The position numbers and the translations under genes were made by a program. 64,000 bases of DNA from Alphaproteobacteria bacterium (GTDB lineage: Bacteria; Pseudomonadota; Alphaproteobacteria; Micropepsales; Micropepsaceae). Below the pieces are notes generated by a model. It was given only the letters and a program-made list of their open reading frames with translations. It was not told where the DNA came from and did no database searches. The stretch spans positions 1 to 64,000 of the forward strand of contig JACADY010000070.1 of the NCBI GenBank assembly GCA_013389115.1. Reading direction: 5' to 3'. This document shows, one piece after another, positions 1 through 8,426 of the stretch; the first letter of the stretch is position 1, and the number at the start of each line of letters is the position of its first letter.

Positions 1-112
1 CTGCCGCGCTGGCTCCATCGCTACAACTGGCACCGCCCACATGGTAGCTTGAAGGCAACTACACCCATCAGCCGACTCGGCCTCACCGAGAACAACCTAT
101 TGAGGCTCCACA
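1..112 (+). mobile_element. Right end of an IS481-type insertion sequence
   Basis: Read inward from 112 to 91, the end begins TGTGGAGCCTCAATAGG. This resembles the terminal inverted repeat I recall for IS481 (starting TGTGAAGATTCAATAGG). It is followed by TCTAGA at 113-118, which fits the NCTAGN six-base target duplicated by IS481. The left end and the second copy of the duplication are outside the window, so the boundary is inferred from one side only. Confidence 0.75.
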
Positions 113-117
113 TCTAG
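1..117 (+). CDS. IS481-family transposase, C-terminal end (partial)
   Basis: Only the last 38 codons are in the window; the gene enters from the left edge in frame 1. The residues HRYNWHRPHGSL and, further on, the ending LTENNLLRLHI match the usual C-terminus of IS481-type DDE transposases (family knowledge). The reading frame runs through the inferred right end of the element at 112 and stops at TAG 115-117. That TAG lies in the flanking CTAG, so the stop codon appears to come from the target site rather than from the element. The upstream catalytic domain is not visible, so I cannot say whether the copy is intact. Confidence 0.85.
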   Translation: MPRWLHRYNWHRPHGSLKATTPISRLGLTENNLLRLHI

Positions 118-542
118 AGTTGGGGCGCCCCGCCATTCATGATCGCCTCGCGCATTTTGGCGCGGCGCTCTTCCTGGATCTGGTCCCATTCGGCGAGCTG
201 TTCGGGCGTCAGATGCGGCGCGAGCGCGGCGCGGGTTCCCGCGCGCATGGCCTGGGACTTGTCCCGCATCGCCATCATTTCGCTGCGCGAGGGCTTCTGG
301 CCCGGCTCACGCCCGGCACGGAACTCTTCGAGCATGGCAAGCCGCTTCTGCATCGCGTCCTGGAGGATTGGCGTGATCGCCGTTTTCTGTTCGGGCGAGA
401 GATTCAGCCGCGCATAGGTTTCTTCCATCGCCGCCTGGACGCGGGCCTGCATTTCAGGGGTCATCGTTTGCGCTTGAGCAGCAAACCCGGCCGCAAGGCC
501 GATGCCGGCGCCCAACGCCAGCGCAAGGAACATTTGTCGCAT
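114..542 (-). CDS. Periplasmic Spy/CpxP-like small protein
   Basis: A 142-residue protein with a signal peptide (hydrophobic residues about 5-20, likely cut after AQAQ near residue 25). The rest is charged and helical. LSPEQ and LTPEQ motifs, one in each half, recall the LTxxQ-type repeats of Spy/CpxP/heavy-metal-resistance periplasmic proteins. I chose the ATG at 542 because AAGGAG lies 8 bases upstream; a GTG at 551 would overlap that site. The TAG stop (114-116) lies inside the CTAG where the neighbouring IS inserted, so the coding region ends just as the IS begins and any native 3' UTR has been displaced. A role in envelope stress or metal tolerance is inferred from family resemblance only. 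Confidence 0.6.
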   Translation of the reverse strand: MRQMFLALALGAGIGLAAGFAAQAQTMTPEMQARVQAAMEETYARLNLSPEQKTAITPILQDAMQKRLAMLEEFRAGREPGQKPSRSEMMAMRDKSQAMRAGTRAALAPHLTPEQLAEWDQIQEERRAKMREAIMNGGAPQL

Positions 543-835
543 GAGAGTCACTCCTTTGAGGTTGGCATGCCTCGTTTGAACGTTGGGGAGTGTCCGCGTC
601 CTTTGTTTTACTTGATTACATTCGGCGCGGGCCGACGTTACAAAGAGTTAGGGCAACGGCCTTTCGCCGCATCCTCAAATGCTTGCGATACGTTGGAAAT
701 GATGGAAAAAGCACGCTCGGCGAAGCGGGCGGCCGCAGGGCTGGTGCGGGGGGCCGAACGCGAAACTTTGTGCCCGGCGTCACAAGCGCCGGCCAGGCGC
801 GGAAAGGCGCCAGAACCAGAAAGTGCGAAGGATCG

Positions 836-1174
836 ATGACCTACGTTGTTATGGAAGCCTGCATCAAGTGCAAGTACATGGATTGCGTCGAGGTCTGCCC
901 CGTCGATTGCTTCTATGAGGGCGAGAACATGCTCGTCATCCACCCCGATGAGTGCATCGATTGCGGGGTATGCGAGCCGGAATGCCCGGCCGAGGCGATC
1001 AAGCCGGACACCGAGCCGGGGCTGGAAAAATGGCTTTCCCTGAATAAGGAATATGCGGCCCAGTGGCCGAACATTACCGCCAAGGGCGAGCCGCCGGCCG
1101 ACGCCAAGTCCTGGGATGGCGTGAAGGACAAATTTGCAAAGCACTTCTCGCCAAAGCCCGGAAAGGGGACGTGA
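836..1174 (+). CDS. fdxA: 7Fe ferredoxin FdxA
   Basis: A 112-residue seven-iron ferredoxin carrying one [3Fe-4S] and one [4Fe-4S] cluster; a cytoplasmic electron carrier. Cysteines 9, 17, 21 and 50 fit the 3Fe site; 40, 43, 46 and 25 fit the 4Fe site (CIDCGVC then ECP). Length matches the usual 106-112 residues of alphaproteobacterial FdxA. ATG 836 follows GAAGGATCG; the frame stays open upstream to 590, but that stretch has no ferredoxin character. It lies upstream of carD in the same direction, but 400 bases separate them, so they are probably separate transcripts. Confidence 0.95.
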   Translation: MTYVVMEACIKCKYMDCVEVCPVDCFYEGENMLVIHPDECIDCGVCEPECPAEAIKPDTEPGLEKWLSLNKEYAAQWPNITAKGEPPADAKSWDGVKDKFAKHFSPKPGKGT

Positions 1175-1573
1175 CGGGTCTCCGTTTAGTCCGCCGCATG
1201 GCCGCTGTTTGACGGTTTGAACGGCGGTAAATGACGGGAAGCCCCGCCACCCTGAGGGCTAAGCGGCTTTTTCATAACAGTTTTTATTCAAGCCCCTTTT
1301 CAAGGCGCCAGTCTTGTGTTAAATAAGTGACACTCCGGTATTTCGATACCGACGACCAAGAGGCTGATGAGCGGCCGCTTGGGGCTTTTTGGCGCGCAAG
1401 GAAAACGCGAACCCCAACAGCGGCGATGACTTGGGATGGCGGTATGTTGATGACGGCATCCTGCGCGACGGGCGCGGGGCCGGGTGCTTTTCTCAACCGG
1501 TAAGAACGCGTTGCGGCCTGGCGGTGCGGGGGCACACCGCTACGCATGGAAGGGGTAAGGTTTGACGAGTCCG
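1175..1573 (+). other. Intergenic leader between fdxA and carD, with a UUCG-type hairpin
   Basis: No gene is visible in this 399-base gap. A perfect 6-bp stem with a TTCG tetraloop (CGGTAT-TTCG-ATACCG) lies at 1336-1351 and is not followed by a T-run, so it is not an ordinary terminator. An imperfect GC-rich hairpin followed by TTTTT at about 1237-1274 could end fdxA transcription. The rest is likely promoter and leader of carD. Confidence 0.4.
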
Positions 1574-2257
1574 ATGAACACAAAGACCAAAGCGAAATCC
1601 AAGACTGAACCAAAGGCTGCGGCCAAGGCTGCTGCCAAGACGCCCGCCAAGCAGGCTGCCAAGGCCGCCGCCAGACCGCCCGAATCGAAATCGGCGCCCG
1701 AAAAGCCTTCGGCGAAGTCCGAACCGGCGAAGAAGGTGGCCGCGGCTGCGCCCCCGACGGCCAAGAAGCACGACTTCAAGCTCAACGATTTCATCGTCTA
1801 TCCGGCCCATGGCGTGGGTCGGATCGTCTCGATCGAGGAGCGCGAGGTCGCCGGCACGAAGCTGGAGCTTTTCGTCGTCTCCTTCGAGAAGGACAAGATG
1901 ACCTTACGCGTGCCCACGGAAAAGGCCAAGAATGTCGGCATGCGCCGCCTGGCCAGCCCGGAGATCGTGCAGAACGCGCTCAACACCCTCAAGGGGCGCG
2001 CCCGCATCAAGCGCGCCATGTGGAGCCGCCGCGCGCAGGAATATGAGGCCAAGATCAACTCCGGCGACCTCATCTCGATCGCCGAGGTCGTGCGCGATCT
2101 TCACCGCATCACGGGCCAGCCGGAGCAATCCTATTCCGAGCGCCAGCTCTATGAGGCGGCGCTTGACCGCATGGCCCGCGAAGTCGCCGCGGTCGAACGG
2201 ATCGATGAGGCGGCGGCCATCAAGCGGGTGGAAACGGCGCTGCAGCGCGCCGCATAA
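1574..2257 (+). CDS. carD: CarD-family transcription regulator
   Basis: A 227-residue protein. Residues about 1-65 are a low-complexity Lys/Ala/Pro-rich tail (repeated AKA and AAK). From about residue 66 (DFKLNDFIVYPAHGVGRI) begins the CarD/TRCF RNA-polymerase-interacting domain, followed by a helical DNA-binding C-terminal half. In this family the protein binds the RNA polymerase beta subunit and stabilises open complexes, especially at rRNA and housekeeping promoters. A TTG at 1562 preceded by GAAGGGG is an alternative start that adds four residues. A strong terminator follows at 2291. The Lys/Ala tail is common in alphaproteobacterial members. Confidence 0.92.
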   Translation: MNTKTKAKSKTEPKAAAKAAAKTPAKQAAKAAARPPESKSAPEKPSAKSEPAKKVAAAAPPTAKKHDFKLNDFIVYPAHGVGRIVSIEEREVAGTKLELFVVSFEKDKMTLRVPTEKAKNVGMRRLASPEIVQNALNTLKGRARIKRAMWSRRAQEYEAKINSGDLISIAEVVRDLHRITGQPEQSYSERQLYEAALDRMAREVAAVERIDEAAAIKRVETALQRAA

Positions 2258-2290
2258 CCACATTTATTACTGGGTTTAATAGACTGGCAA

Positions 2291-2316
2291 AGCGCGCGGG
2301 AACCCACCCGCGCGCT
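2291..2316 (+). terminator. Hairpin terminator after carD
   Basis: A perfect 10-bp stem (AGCGCGCGGG / CCCGCGCGCT) with a 6-base loop lies 33 bases after the carD stop. No long T-tract follows, so it may need Rho or act as a bidirectional barrier. Confidence 0.65.
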
Positions 2317-2455
2317 TCAAAGTTTCTCTGCGCCGCTGGCCGGCCGCGACAAAATATCCGATTTTTTCACTCAGGTTCTTGATTTGGAATTGATCCAAAC
2401 TGACATAGGATACGTAAGGTGAGTGATCGGGCCTGAAGCCCAATGGAGGTGAATC

Positions 2456-3343
2456 ATGGCGTTCATCGACACCCCCCAAACCGAAAAGGCCAACCGCCGC
2501 TTCATCAAGACGGCCATGGCCCGCCCCCTGCTTGAGCCTGAGAGGGAGCTGGATCTCGCCCGCCGCTGGCGTGAGCGAAGCGATGTGGACGCGCTCCATG
2601 AGCTGACGACCGCCTATATGCGCCTGGTAATCGCGATGGCCTCGAGGTTCCGCCACTATGGCCTGCCAATGAGCGACCTTATCCAGGAGGGCAGCATCGG
2701 CCTGATGCAGGCGGCCGCCCGATTTGAGCCTTCCCGCGAGGTTCGTTTCTCGACTTACGCGACCTGGTGGATCCGCTCCACGATCCAGGACCACGTCTTG
2801 CGCAATTGGTCGATCGTGCGCACCGGCACGACGGCGGCGCAGAAATCCCTCTTCTTCAATCTGCGGCGCTTGCGGGCGCGGATTGGCGGCGCCTCCGCCG
2901 AGCAGCTCACGCATGAGGGACGTGCCCGGATCGCTGAATGGCTGCATGTGGGAGAAGTCGAGGTCGAGGAGATGGAAGGGCGGCTCGCGGCCGGCGACCG
3001 CTCCTTGAATGCGGTTGTGGGCGAGGACCGCGATGCGGAGTGGCAGGATTTCCTGGCGGATGACCGCCCAGGCCCTGAGGAAGCGGCCATCCAAACCCTC
3101 GACACGGCCGCGCGGACGCGATGGATCAAGCAGGCGCTGCGCAGATTAAACCCCCGTGAGTTGACAATCATTCGCGAGCGCCGCCTCAAGGACGATGGCG
3201 ACACGCTTGAGGTCTTAGGACGCCGGCTTGGCATCTCCAAGGAGCGTGTGCGCCAGATTGAGCATCAAGCGCTGGGCAAGCTGAAGGAGGCGCTGATCCG
3301 TGTGGCGGGCGACCCCGTGGCGGCGGGCCTCGCGCCCGCCTGA
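2456..3343 (+). CDS. rpoH: RNA polymerase sigma-32 factor RpoH
   Basis: A 295-residue group 3 sigma factor directing RNA polymerase to heat-shock promoters. Region 2 spans about residues 50-125 (LIQEGSIGLMQAA, TYATWWIRSTI). The RpoH box QKSLFFNLRRLR is at about 129-140; it separates RpoH from housekeeping sigma factors. Region 4 with its helix-turn-helix (LGRRLGISKERVRQIE) is near 255-272. ATG 2456 has GGAGG 7 bases upstream. Length is typical. Alphaproteobacteria often carry two or more RpoH paralogues; I cannot tell which this is. The tRNA-Arg gene that hosts the island follows. Confidence 0.92.
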   Translation: MAFIDTPQTEKANRRFIKTAMARPLLEPERELDLARRWRERSDVDALHELTTAYMRLVIAMASRFRHYGLPMSDLIQEGSIGLMQAAARFEPSREVRFSTYATWWIRSTIQDHVLRNWSIVRTGTTAAQKSLFFNLRRLRARIGGASAEQLTHEGRARIAEWLHVGEVEVEEMEGRLAAGDRSLNAVVGEDRDAEWQDFLADDRPGPEEAAIQTLDTAARTRWIKQALRRLNPRELTIIRERRLKDDGDTLEVLGRRLGISKERVRQIEHQALGKLKEALIRVAGDPVAAGLAPA

Positions 3344-3459
3344 GGGCCGACGGATGAGGCAAACCTATGGCTTGATTAGAGCCCGCGCTGCGGGCACTGT
3401 GCCGCGCGCACGGCCCTCAAGGCCCCGTTCAAGGGAAACCTGGGCAAGGCACGCGGCAC

Positions 3460-3536
3460 GACCCCGTAGCTCAGCAGGATAGAGCAGCGGTTTCCTAAAC
3501 CGGAGGTCGGAGGTTCGAATCCTCTCGGGGTCGCCA
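3460..3536 (+). tRNA. tRNA-Arg (anticodon CCU)
   Basis: A 77-base cloverleaf with encoded CCA: acceptor GACCCCG/CGGGGTC, D stem GCTC/GAGC, anticodon loop TTCCTAA giving CCU (reads AGG), and T stem GGAGG/CCTCT around TTCGAAT. The anticodon stem is GCGGT/ACCGG with one G-G mismatch at its base. The 3' part is the attachment site of the downstream island and is restored intact after integration. Confidence 0.95.
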
Positions 3537-3537
3537 T
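3518..3537 (+). repeat. attL: 20-bp direct repeat in the tRNA-Arg 3' end
   Basis: The 20 bases AATCCTCTCGGGGTCGCCAT cover the T-loop side, acceptor strand and CCA of the tRNA. They recur exactly at 17677-17696 in the same orientation, and the flanks differ on both sides. A tyrosine integrase starts 72 bases downstream. This is the standard signature of tRNA-targeted integration. Confidence 0.93.
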
Positions 3538-3538
3538 G

Positions 3539-3563
3539 CTGAAAAATAGATGAGCTTTTTCAG
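3539..3563 (+). terminator. Hairpin just inside the island, after tRNA-Arg
   Basis: An 8-bp stem (CTGAAAAA / TTTTTCAG) with a 9-base loop, its T-run in the descending arm. It may end tRNA transcription and shield the integrase gene. Just beyond, GGTTAGCCA occurs twice (3577-3585 and 3599-3607), possibly an integrase arm site. Confidence 0.45.
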
Positions 3564-3608
3564 AACGTTAAAGGCAGGTTAGCCAGGCTTCCGGCCCCGG
3601 TTAGCCAC

Positions 3609-4637
3609 TTATTCGTTCTCGTTCCGTCTCAAGAGTGCGGGGGCGGCGCTGATGGCGAGACGCGCTTGGTCGCTCGCCCTGGTGTAGCGCTCGACTTCGC
3701 CGAGCGTGGCATGGCCGGTAATGGCAGCGATCTGATGCGGCGTGCATCCTGCCTCGGCCAGGCGCCGCGAGGCGGCCTTGCGCAAGCCATGGGCCGAGAG
3801 GCCAGCAGGTAGGTTCGCAGCCCTGACGCATTCGCGAAACCAGTTTGTGAAGCCCGGCCCCGAGAACGGCGCGCCCGTGTGCGTGACGAGGTAGGTCATC
3901 GGCCCGGCCGCAGGGCCTTCCAGTTCCTGCCGCAGCGGCTCGACGATCGGGATTGAGAGGCGGCGCCCGGTCTTTTCTTGCGTGAGGACGAGCGCGCCGT
4001 CCTTCGCGTGCTGACGGCCGATCTTGACGACATCGCCCCGGCGTTGGCCGGTGTAGAGCAGCAACGCGAATGCGAGCCGTGCACGGGTGCCGGAGGGATG
4101 CGCTGCCTCGAATTGCGCAATATCGGATTCGCTCCAGTTCTTGAAGCCTTCGGATCGCACGCGAAGGGGCTTGACGCCTGAGGTCGGGTCGGACGTCAGC
4201 AGCGCCCGCGCGATCGCCCAGCGGCAGGCCACGCGCAACTTCTTCAAGAGATTGTTCGCGGCATGCGGTGTGCCGCTCATTTTGTCGAGGATGGAGCGAA
4301 CGTGAGCGGGCTGCATGAGAGCGAGCGGCTTGTCACCATGCTGCTTGCAGAAGCTCTCAAGAATACGGCGCGTCACGCTGGCGCTCGATGCGCGCAGCAG
4401 TTTGAAGTCGGCGGATTGAAAATAGGCAAGGATAATGGCTCGAACGCTTCCCGGCTTCGCCCTGCCCTCGCCTGCGCCTATCGTCGCTTCCATGGCCCGC
4501 GCGAGCGCATCGTGAAACGCCGCTTCGCCAGGCTGGCCGGGCAAGCTGATGACCACTCTGCCTCTCCGGAACCGCCACCGCACCTTGCTGTGCCGGTCCC
4601 GAAAGCTAGACACGTTGGGAATGCGTGCCTTTGTCAT
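3609..4637 (-). CDS. Tyrosine recombinase / site-specific integrase
   Basis: A 342-residue phage-type integrase. Residues 1-45 resemble an arm-binding segment, about 65-150 a SAM-like core-binding domain, and 165-325 the catalytic domain. Catalytic residues can be assigned: R199 (TGQRRGDVV), K222 (QEKTGRR), H283 and R286 (HGLRK), H309 (TGHAT) and Y318 (VERYTR). All are present, so the enzyme may be active. The stop is about 70 bases from attL, the usual arrangement. ATG 4637 was chosen; an ATG at 4646 is also possible. The start lies inside the end of the small upstream gene, suggesting translational coupling. Confidence 0.9.
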   Translation of the reverse strand: MTKARIPNVSSFRDRHSKVRWRFRRGRVVISLPGQPGEAAFHDALARAMEATIGAGEGRAKPGSVRAIILAYFQSADFKLLRASSASVTRRILESFCKQHGDKPLALMQPAHVRSILDKMSGTPHAANNLLKKLRVACRWAIARALLTSDPTSGVKPLRVRSEGFKNWSESDIAQFEAAHPSGTRARLAFALLLYTGQRRGDVVKIGRQHAKDGALVLTQEKTGRRLSIPIVEPLRQELEGPAAGPMTYLVTHTGAPFSGPGFTNWFRECVRAANLPAGLSAHGLRKAASRRLAEAGCTPHQIAAITGHATLGEVERYTRASDQARLAISAAPALLRRNENE

Positions 4638-4809
4638 GAACCTCATCCCAAGGGTTGTCGGCGGCTTTAGGCTCACCCGTTGCATCCAGATGATAGGTCA
4701 CTTTCTGGCCCTTCGGCTCGATGATTTCGAGATTGGGAACGCCCATTGCCTTAGCGAGTTTCAAGTGCCGCCGCGTCGTGCTGGGAAGGCCATCCCGTTT
4801 AGCCGACAT
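4606..4809 (-). CDS. Small island protein between helicase and integrase
   Basis: A 67-residue charged protein with no family I recognise. It overlaps the end of the helicase gene by 11 bases (ATGTCGGCTAA) and the start of the integrase by 32 bases, so the three are tightly packed in one direction. GAGG lies about 7 bases before ATG 4809. The N-terminal half (TTRRHLKLAKAMG) could be a small helical DNA-binding segment. Position beside the integrase suggests an accessory factor such as an excisionase, but this is a guess from context. An upstream in-frame start at 4827 is less likely. Confidence 0.5.
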   Translation of the reverse strand: MSAKRDGLPSTTRRHLKLAKAMGVPNLEIIEPKGQKVTYHLDATGEPKAADNPWDEVHDKGTHSQRV

Positions 4810-6477
4810 GCTCAACCTCTTCGGCAATGCGAGAATTGTAATAGGCCTCTAGGGGGTCCTCATCCGTTACCCCGTTACCGGCCCCGGATTCTCTGGGAAA
4901 ATCGGGTAACACTTTGGGTAACGCTTCAAAATGAGGATCCGTTACCCCGTTACCTTCCGCTTCAGGCAGGTAGCGATTGAAGGCGTCCACGAAATCTTCA
5001 AGGTCATATCCGCGTGCCGACGCGCCCGAGAACTTGGCAAGGCGCGGCCTGATTTCGTACCGGCTTAGGAATTTCGCGAGCTGGACGGCGGTCATCGGCT
5101 TGCCGCTCTTCCACTCCGCCCAGGGCCGGTCTTCTTTTGCGACGAGCCAGGCAACGAGTTCGGCACTTGTGATGCGATCGACGCCCCTTTCATGGAACGC
5201 AGCGCGAATATCGGCGAGCAACTTGACACCCGCGCTTTGATCCTCGGGCGCCGTTGCCTTCATGGAAGCGGCGGCCCGTAGCGCCCGCTCCGGCCAGGCG
5301 CCGCCCGCGCAATCCGCGATTGCAAGGAGCACGCGCCAGTTATCGGCCTCCCGGTTTGTCATCCATTCGGGAAGGTCCGGGCTCGCGGCCGAAAGAACGT
5401 CAACGGAATCCTCGACCCATCGCGCTGCCATGGCGCGCAATCTGCGGGCGTCAGCGCGGGCCTTCTCGTCGAGCCGCGCAGGCCGTTCATGCGCCATGGC
5501 GCGCTGCATCCGAATGACGAACGAGCGCGAAAGCAGGGTATCGGGCAAGGCTCCCAAAGCCGCGATCGCTACAGGTGCGAAGACATTGAAGGCGCGGGCC
5601 TCGTGATTGTCGCCAACACATCGGATGAGGCATTCGCCGCGCCGGTGCCCTTGGTTCAGAACGCCGCGCAGCACATCGTCTTCGGCAAGGAATGTGTCGG
5701 CCTCATCGACGATAAGCGTCGGCGAGGTTGCCTCGACCACGCGGGCATAGGCCGCCCCCGTGATGGAGCCGCTATTGAGGCGGCGCGGGGCGAGATCACC
5801 GAGGACATCAAGCAGGGTTGTCTTGCCCGAGCCCTTTTCCGCCGACGTAATCGCAAGTCGCGGCGCGTGTTGGAAGTGCTCCATCGCGTGCGTGGCGAGG
5901 CACCAAAGTGCGACAACGTCCGCCTGCGCTGGCTGCAAGATCACGTGGCGCACAATGTACGCGCGCATGTCGTCGAGCAGATCGGCACCGTCGACCGCCT
6001 CTGGCCACGCCTCCGGTTCATCGAAGGAATAGGACGTCCCGGCAATCCATCGTCGCTGCCACGCGGCCTTGCCCGCTTTACGAAGGCATCGAGCACAAAG
6101 GGGCGCATCCCCAGGCGCTTCGCGGCTGGTTTCCGCTCGCGCTCATACTCGATTGCCGTAAGTCGCGCCAGGCGATCGATTTCATGTTCCACCTCGGCCG
6201 TCGACAGGGAGTCGGGCTCCGGCTCTGCCTCGGGCGCGGGCTTGGGGAGAAGATCGACGCGAACGGCGACGTCGTTCGCAATCTTATCGGCGATCAACTC
6301 CGCCGATGCGCGTTCGGATTCATCGGCGATGAGAAGCACAACGCAGCGCTCGTGCAGCGCGCCCATTTCGATGAGGTCCTGCAGGTCCGCCGCCGTCCCG
6401 GTATTGGGATAGTGAAGCGGCGCGGCCCGCTCTGCATGCGCCGAAACAGCAAAGCGCAGCACCAAGTCGTCGCTCAT
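4799..6477 (-). pseudogene. DUF3631-type helicase/ATPase, split by a -1 frameshift
   Basis: Two reading frames together form one protein of about 560 residues. The first (6477 to about 6024) starts MSDDLVLRF and ends naturally only up to GRPIP. The second continues as SFDEPEAWPEAVDGADLLDDM and carries an ATPase core with SAEKGSGKTT as Walker A and LIVDEAD as Walker B. The WPEAVDGA-LLDD entry is what I recall as typical of DUF3631 proteins of phages and islands, replicative helicase-like partners of a Toprim/primase. One base is missing near 6021-6028 (ATTCCTTCG). ATG 6477 has AAGGGAG 6 bases upstream and overlaps the primase stop as ATGA. The 3' end encodes two GNGVTD repeats produced by DNA iterons. 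An assembly error is possible. Confidence 0.72.
4866..4954. repeat. GTTACC iteron cluster inside the helicase 3' end
   Basis: Six copies of GTTACC/GGTAAC lie at 4866-4871, 4874-4879, 4905-4910, 4917-4922, 4941-4946 and 4949-4954. The outer pairs form GTTACCCCGTTACC (8-base period) and the middle pair is in inverse orientation with 12-base spacing. The 18 bases at 4937-4954 (GATCCGTTACCCCGTTAC) recur inverted and exact at 17493-17510 near attR. Likely binding sites for an island replication or regulatory protein (inference). Confidence 0.7.
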
Positions 6478-6775
6478 GCCCGGCTCCCTTGCAATTCATG
6501 CAAATCGTCAAGAAACGTCGTGCAAGGCCGTGCGGGAGTGCGCAATTTTGCGCTATGCCTTCCGCTGAAAGACGTGCCGCAAGCGCGCGAGATTGCGCGA
6601 GCCCGGCAGGGTACGAATCGCCCCAGATCGTCACGCGCGCATCGCTTGGCAAGAAAACCCCGGCAAGGCCGTTCGGCTGAGGGCAGGTCCCTATCGCGGC
6701 CGAGCAGCGCACCATAGATGTTGCGCCTACCCGACGCCCGCCAAGGGACTTGGCGATGGTTTCAGCGCTCATCAT
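6474..6775 (-). pseudogene. Primase/Toprim remnant with internal deletion and frameshift
   Basis: The start MSAETIAKSLGGRR matches the N-terminus of CHC2-type primases of alphaproteobacterial elements, but after about 20 residues the sequence jumps to a Toprim-like end (LAGVFLPSDARVTIWGDSYPAG), so the zinc-binding and catalytic middle is missing. Near 6563 another one-base shift is needed to reach the natural ending TTFLDDLHELQGSRA, whose stop overlaps the helicase ATG. In intact relatives primase and helicase genes are coupled this way. The protein cannot be a functional primase. ATGs at 6775 and 6772 lie inside the end of the AlpA-like gene. Confidence 0.65.
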
Positions 6776-7151
6776 CTGTGTCCCGTTTCTTGGAGGCATC
6801 GGCTGTCCTCGGGGGTGAGATCACGGCGAAGGCGTGATTAATCGTCGGCGTTCGCGGCGCCGACTCGATCGCCGCCTGAAGTTCTGACAGCCGCCAACGG
6901 AGTGCGCGTATCGTTACGTAGTAGGGTGCCGGCAGTCGGCCCTGTTTGACATCGCGCCAAAACGTCGAGACTGTGCGGCCAGTCTCAGCGGCTACTTCAC
7001 GGGCATTGAGCAGCGGGTCTTGGGCGAGCGATCGGGCCTCGAACCTATTGGCACGGCGCGCTGTGCAACGCACTGTTTCGGCGGAAGTGTTCTGCGCTTT
7101 CACGGTGCTGGCGAACAACACAGCGGGAGGATTTGAGTCGGGCACGGCCAC
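6762..7151 (-). CDS. AlpA-like helix-turn-helix DNA-binding protein
   Basis: A 129-residue protein. Residues about 45-100 (LLNAREVAAETGRTVSTFWRDV, then LPAPYYV and RWRLSELQ) fit the AlpA/excisionase winged-helix pattern in which a helix-turn-helix is followed by a positively charged wing and a tryptophan. In islands, AlpA proteins activate integrase or act as recombination directionality factors. Its 3' end overlaps the primase remnant start, so it belongs to the replication/integration module. The first codon is GTG at 7151; no ATG precedes the HTH, so the start is uncertain and the N-terminal 40 residues may be untranslated. Confidence 0.65.
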   Translation of the reverse strand: MAVPDSNPPAVLFASTVKAQNTSAETVRCTARRANRFEARSLAQDPLLNAREVAAETGRTVSTFWRDVKQGRLPAPYYVTIRALRWRLSELQAAIESAPRTPTINHAFAVISPPRTADASKKRDTDDER

Positions 7152-7177
7152 TTCTATTAATCGTGGTGGCCACTGAT

Positions 7178-7926
7178 CTACGCCCTTCTGCTATTCCCTT
7201 TTAGTCGGAAAAACTTAGGGACTTTAAGGCCCTGTTCTCTCCACCATCGGGGAAGCGGCTTCAACTCCAAATCCCTCAACTCACGTCGAACTAGGTCGGG
7301 AATCGCATCCGCTGTCGGGCACAATAATTTTCGCCGAGGCGGCTCTTCCTCTCCGTCCTCGTGGCGCCAGTCATCGATGAGCTCAACCTCTCCGCCATGG
7401 ATACCAGCGAAGAACGCAGCGATGAAGCGGATAGTAGGTCCTATTGGCGCGCGTGAGGGCCTGCGGCCGAACCCGTGCCAGTAGAGCAAGAGTAGGCACT
7501 GAGTAGCATGCCTGGCGAGATGATTTGTGGGGCGCCCCCCAACCCACGCTTCTCCAATTCACCTTCAGCCCACCATTTCACCTGGGCGAGAGCGAATTCT
7601 ATCGAAGGCGCCTGACTGTACAGTCCTGAACCAAACCCCCTAACGGCGTTCTCAAGTCTGTTCACTGCTGCAACTACCCGGCGGTAGTTTTGCGAATTCG
7701 GTAGCTCTGGGGGCAAAGCAACGGTCGCCCGATAATAGCCTGAAGCCAGCGAATGCAGCGCCGCCAGCCATGCTTCGTACTCTTTCCCTTTAAGCAACAA
7801 CTTGAGGCCCGGTGCACTCAAGACTTGCAATTCCCACTTGTCGCCACGCCCAAGTCTACGAATTGAACGCAACAACTTCAGGCTGGCCGGCCGCGGCGAC
7901 GATCGTCGAATTCTTGAGAAACTCAC
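7178..7926 (-). pseudogene. Unknown island protein, split by a -1 frameshift
   Basis: Two overlapping frames (7926-7441 and 7489-7178) read as one protein of about 248 residues if one base is restored near 7510, where GGCAT follows CCA. The first frame is natural up to APQIISPG; the second continues HATQCLLLLYWHGFG. I recognise no family. Visible features are a basic N-terminus, a central helical part and an acidic patch WRHEDGEEEPP near residue 190. The first codon is GTG 7926, so the true start is unsure. It lies 26 bases upstream of the AlpA-like gene in the same direction. A sequencing error would give the same picture. Confidence 0.5.
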
Positions 7927-8426
7927 CGCTCGCGAGAATATGCAGTAAAATAGTTCAACAATAATTGATTTTTATTGCTTCCAAAGCTACCCCTTATCGT
8001 ACCATTTCTCAAACGAGTAAATAGCGTTCGTATTAGTCGGCACCCGTTGCAAAACCAAAAGTTCAAGGGATCTTCACTAACCAGAAATAGGGCACTCAAT
8101 CTTGAAGTCGCTGAGAGCGGTAGGATCAGCGCGGCAATAGCGCGCGATTTGGGTGCGCATTTCAGGGGTGGATAGCGCGCCGTGAGGATGAAACCGGAAC
8201 TGGTGTATTATTGTCTTTCAGTTTAGTCTCTCACGACGAGTTTCGAAGAGGCAAGCTTGACCCTGTCAACCACGGAGCCGAAAGCCCAAAACTTTTTGCT
8301 TTTGAGCAGCAACAATTAAGGGGACACGTTATTCTTGAATTCAGGCAACCATTTCCCCTATGCCATATAATACATTGTATCAATTTGGCAAAAATCCAGC
8401 ATAAGAAACAGAATACCTAAGCAAAA
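7927..8426. other. Gene-poor stretch of the island
   Basis: Five hundred bases, more AT-rich than the chromosome around the island. Short open frames here show no domain, signal or start site. I see no RNA gene or clear terminator. It probably holds the promoter of the leftward gene ending at 7178 and debris. Confidence 0.4.

Noticed and set aside
120-839. Long plus-strand open frame over the Spy-like gene and fdxA leader
   Set aside because: It is antisense to a gene with a good ribosome site and signal peptide, and has no domain; GC-rich DNA gives such frames.
3381-3395. GCCCGC/GCGGGC hairpin after rpoH as a terminator
   Set aside because: The stem is only 6 bp and has no T-run; too weak to call.
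4866-4954. GTTACC repeats as a CRISPR array
   Set aside because: Units are 6 to 8 bases in mixed orientation inside a coding region; no spacers of regular length and no cas genes.
8211-8420. Short plus-strand open frame in the gene-poor stretch
   Set aside because: No start signal or protein-like composition.
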